NCBI GenBank assembly: GCA_033980235.1
Contig: CM067066.1
Location: forward strand, 30,493,976 to 30,557,975
From: Diadema setosum
Taxonomy: Eukaryota; Echinodermata; Echinoidea; Diadematoida; Diadematidae
Direction: 5' to 3'
Length of the DNA: 64,000 bases
The translations under genes and the position numbers were made by a program. How positions within the stretch are numbered: the first letter of the stretch is position 1; every line of letters starts with the position of its first letter. Under the pieces are notes generated by a model that did not search any database, was not told where the DNA came from, and was given only the letters and a program-made list of their open reading frames with translations. Of the stretch, positions 61,016-64,000 are shown piece after piece.

Positions 61016-61092
61016 ATATAAAGAGAGACAGACGGCCAGACAGAAAGACACAGATTGAGAAAGAAAGACAGAAAGAAAGAGAAGAGATAGGC
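61016..61092 (+). repeat. Purine-rich (GA/GAAA) tract
   Basis: Irregular gagaca, agaaaga and gaaagaga repeats, nearly all purine on the plus strand. The 125-codon minus ORF (60993-61370) runs through it and its C-terminal half is low-complexity. Confidence 0.85.
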
Positions 61093-61569
61093 CATTGTTT
61101 GTTAGTGATGAAAAATGATTTTGTGGGCGAACAAATTTTAATGATCCCGAAATGGCACACGAAAATCAGCCATAAACTGAAATGCTTGAAAAGAGCAGAG
61201 TCTATTTTTGTAAATATGTTTGTAGAAATTAATACCATATTCTTAAGTTTAAAGAACACGCCTTTAGGAGGCTTTCTTTTTCTTTTACAGATATGATAAA
61301 TATCATTTGGCAAATTGATTGGAACATTGCTTGCATCAAGACGAAATACGTAAGATATTATTTCATTCACTGGTCAAGTATTGTATTCGTGCAGAATTGC
61401 AGATAATCTGTACAACGTATGCATGGAGTTTCATTTGCTATGCTTCTTTGCAGGCTTCAAAGATGTATATTAAAGCCATCAAATTTAAAAAAAAAAAAGT
61501 ATTTGCTCTACTCAACTGGAAGAATAACGTACTTGTACGTGTCATGCTCTTTGCACGCTTTTTATCATA

Positions 61570-61600
61570 ATGAGATTTTTTTTTCTCTCTCTCTCTTTGC
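61570..61600 (+). repeat. T-run plus (CT)n tract
   Basis: Eight or nine T and then tctctctctctctc. Confidence 0.85.
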
Positions 61601-61796
61601 GGCTCGTGAAATGAGGCAAGCGTGCATGCATCCAGCAAGACTTATGACGTCACGTGCAGAGATACGGTAACCATGGATACTGCTTGGCATCAATGGAGCG
61701 AGGAAAAAAAAAACCGTCATAATTGTCACTATACTGCAGGCCGCCATGGGGTTATGATATCATCGGGGTGATATTGAGTCAGTGCCACTGACTCAC

Positions 61797-61888
61797 CTGT
61801 CGAGCATTGTTGGGCGAACCGCTAAAAGACGAAGTATAGAGCCTACTTCGACTCCTCCCCTAGGAATGGTTAACAAGGATGCCGTCAT
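61797..61888 (-). CDS. Weak candidate 5' coding exon
   Basis: Minus-strand ATG at 61886-61888 with an upstream in-frame TGA and G at -3. The frame is open for 30 codons (begins MTASLLTIPRGG) and reaches a consensus donor CAG|GTGAGT (61791-61799) just before an in-frame stop. The match to a donor and the stop immediately after it are suggestive, but the plus strand also has an ORF here and no protein family is recognised. Confidence 0.15.
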
Positions 61889-61905
61889 CTCATTCAACTC
61901 GAATC

Positions 61906-61910
61906 ATATG

Positions 61911-61974
<64 letters not shown>

Positions 61975-61976
61975 CT
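61906..61976 (+). repeat. (TA)n microsatellite
   Basis: Nearly pure TA repeat of about 60 bases. The overlapping Y/I-rich ORF is an artefact. Confidence 0.97.
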
Positions 61977-63850
61977 TTATACTATATTTCTTTTTTACAA
62001 AATTCAACCACGAGCTGCCATCTCATAATGCCCTCTGCAAGATGTTATAGGCTCAGAGTCGTCACGTGTATCTTACAGTATATGGCTGGTTGAATGAACA
62101 CACGTCATTTCAGTCAATATAATACGATGAATCAACTGATTCAACATGAAGCCGATTCAACTGCATGCCATTCCGTATATAGCGATTTACCAATTCACTG
62201 CTTTGCTTCATGAACCTGTATAGTTTAACCGAGGAGGTTCGAGAGATGGCGTCACAACAGTCTTATTCTCTTTTTTCCCCATGTTTGATGCCGCCATTCA
62301 AATATACTTGAAGTATAACCTGAACACGGGCTGTCTCACAGACAGGGAAACAAAGGATCCATGTGTCATTGCATCATGACCACACTCTCTCAAAATTATG
62401 TTTCAACGCATATCGTGTGTCTCTAAAGTATTTTGACATAAGCCGCCTGAGATGGGGACAAACCTACAATTAAGTGAAGCAGCGAGACGGTTTTATCAAT
62501 CTTGTAGGTTAATGAAAAGTTGTCCTTACCTAGTCAAAATGACGTCAATCGTGACTCAATCTGACGTCATCGCAATCCAGGTTTGAAAACGACCAAGGAG
62601 CAATAGCTGCTGAAAATTGGTGAATATGCTCTAGATAAATGTCAGAGTTCTTTCCTGATTTCTTTATCCCACCAAAGTCTTATCACCCTAATGCGACAAT
62701 CTTCAAAGCTTTGATTCACAAATATATCATGCATGTACTGCCTAGTCGAAGTCAAGCAGAGGGAGACAAAGAATAGCGCTGGTCTTTCATTATTCATGAG
62801 AAGAGGGAAACTGATTTCCCCAAATGCCTACATAAAACCTTATCATCTAAACCAGTTAATGTATTTTTCTTATTCTGTTTTAGGGGTCATTTTAATAGTC
62901 TTACCAAGAAAACAGAAAAAAAATTGTCATCTACGAGCATTGTGAGGGAAATGCTTTCACAGTCATGCAGTTTGGTAATTGTGAAACTGATTATAAAGAT
63001 AATTGATATTTTTGATATATTTACCTAGATTTTAAAAAGGTCACTCGCACTGACTATTTGCACCCTATGAACAGGAATGCTGAACAATAGTTTTTTTTTT
63101 TTTTTTGCAGATTAACATACTTTTTAATTCTTTTTGGTTTGATTTTGGATATCGAGAGAGTAACTTGCATATAATCGCGGATCGTCAGGACCAAACACAA
63201 AGAGTTATTCCGTCCCATTCCAATGTAATATGAATGAAATGATGGAGTAGAATAAGATGGAAGAAAATCGGTTTTATTCAGATCCATCATGGCATTAAAA
63301 AGTGATGGGGTCGTAAATATCTGCACAGTGTATTATGTCGTAATGTTGAACTTTTGGGGAGTTATTGTTGTAGCGCATAGTGGTTTTTAAGTTAGACACC
63401 ACATACATGACACTGATACTTTTCTTTGAAACAAACGAGTTGTGATTCGGTGACATTATCAGATATCATTGTCATTTATAACTGATATCTCTGCTTTTGT
63501 GAATTCATATAAAACTTTCAACTCTATAACTTATCATCACAATTAATGTTCGCTTCTGGTAAACCTTCTACCTTTCTGTGTTTGTATGACTATTATTGTA
63601 TACAAGTATCTACAGTGTAGCTACATTCGAGCCACTGAACGCTTCCTTTACACCCAAGGCGTTGCAAACTGTAGACTTGTGGCCTTTGAAATTAATGGTT
63701 CGAACGCACTTTACATCGCCTATTAATGGTCATACAATCGGCCAAAATTGCCATCAGCGTTCGATCTACTCCCGACTCCATTTCATTCTTATCTCATACC
63801 ACTGATGGAGGTACCATCGACACATTATACGCACTCGCATTTACTTACAT
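61977..63850. other. AT-rich stretch without a recognised gene
   Basis: Short ORFs only. Two TGACGTCA-like motifs near 62540 and 62562, and a T16 run at 63091-63106 followed by gcag. Confidence 0.6.
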
Positions 63851-63856
63851 ACGCCA

Positions 63857-63892
63857 AACACACGCACACACACACACACATGCGCGCGCGCG

Positions 63893-63925
<33 letters not shown>

Positions 63926-63985
63926 CCAAAGGGAGAGATAGATCGATAGATAATAGAGAGAGAAGGAGAGATGGAGAGAGAGAGA
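63857..63985 (+). repeat. Compound microsatellite (CA)n, (CG)n, (GA)n
   Basis: (CA)n with an internal gcgcgcgcgcgc core (about 63881-63892), then caca to 63926, then gata/gaga-rich sequence to 63985. Confidence 0.95.
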
Positions 63986-64000
63986 TAACTGCGGCAGCGA

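Noticed and set aside
60993..61370. 125-codon minus ORF, the longest after the gap apart from those crossing the N run
   Set aside because: The C-terminal half is translated from a purine/pyrimidine microsatellite, the rest is AT-driven, and there is no recognisable domain.

Overview
The window looks like eukaryotic, probably marine-invertebrate DNA. It has no operons or dense ORFs, long AT-rich non-coding stretches, many dinucleotide microsatellites, foldback elements and tRNA-derived sequence. I lean towards an echinoderm from the general look of the repeats, but nothing here proves it. I recognise no intact protein-coding gene.

Positions 1-48004 are one continuous head-to-tail array of a roughly 1.75-2.6 kb repeat. 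There are 20 units plus a leading partial, all in the same orientation. A typical unit opens with CTAGA and a small hairpin (AATTTGTCA / TGACAAATT), followed by AGGTGATCCGA. One to four copies of a 566-bp module come next; each holds two TGACCTTTGACC (DR1-like) motifs about 149 bp apart. The 3' part carries CRE palindromes (TGACGTCA) and CG-rich palindromic tracts. Many units close with an (AAG)n run and a terminal hairpin (AGGTGATCCGAG, 6-nt loop, CTCGGATCACCT). The 5' motif AGGTGATCCGA and the 3' motif TCGGATCACCT are inverted copies of each other. This architecture resembles non-autonomous Helentron/HINE (Helitron-group) elements that have become a satellite. No Rep/helicase is encoded.

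On top of the array: positions 1-14622 recur, identical wherever I compared them, at 22661-37282. A 2.3-kb non-autonomous transposon with about 660-bp inverted arms and TA flanks sits at the same place in both copies (3840-6143 and 26500-28803). A tRNA-Thr-like SINE segment marks one subfamily of units (U3, U12, U16, U19, U20). There are also local expansions: 566 bp x3 at 14405, and 1824 bp in tandem at 19572 and 21396.

A 200-N scaffold gap (48005-48204) interrupts the last unit. The 15.8 kb beyond it is unrelated, AT-rich and apparently low-copy. It holds a GGGCCC-ended MITE, a TTAA-flanked foldback element, a foldback region rich in TTCGTA, many microsatellites, two weak core-promoter candidates and two weak exon candidates on the minus strand. 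Adjacency of the array and this flank is not proven by the sequence.
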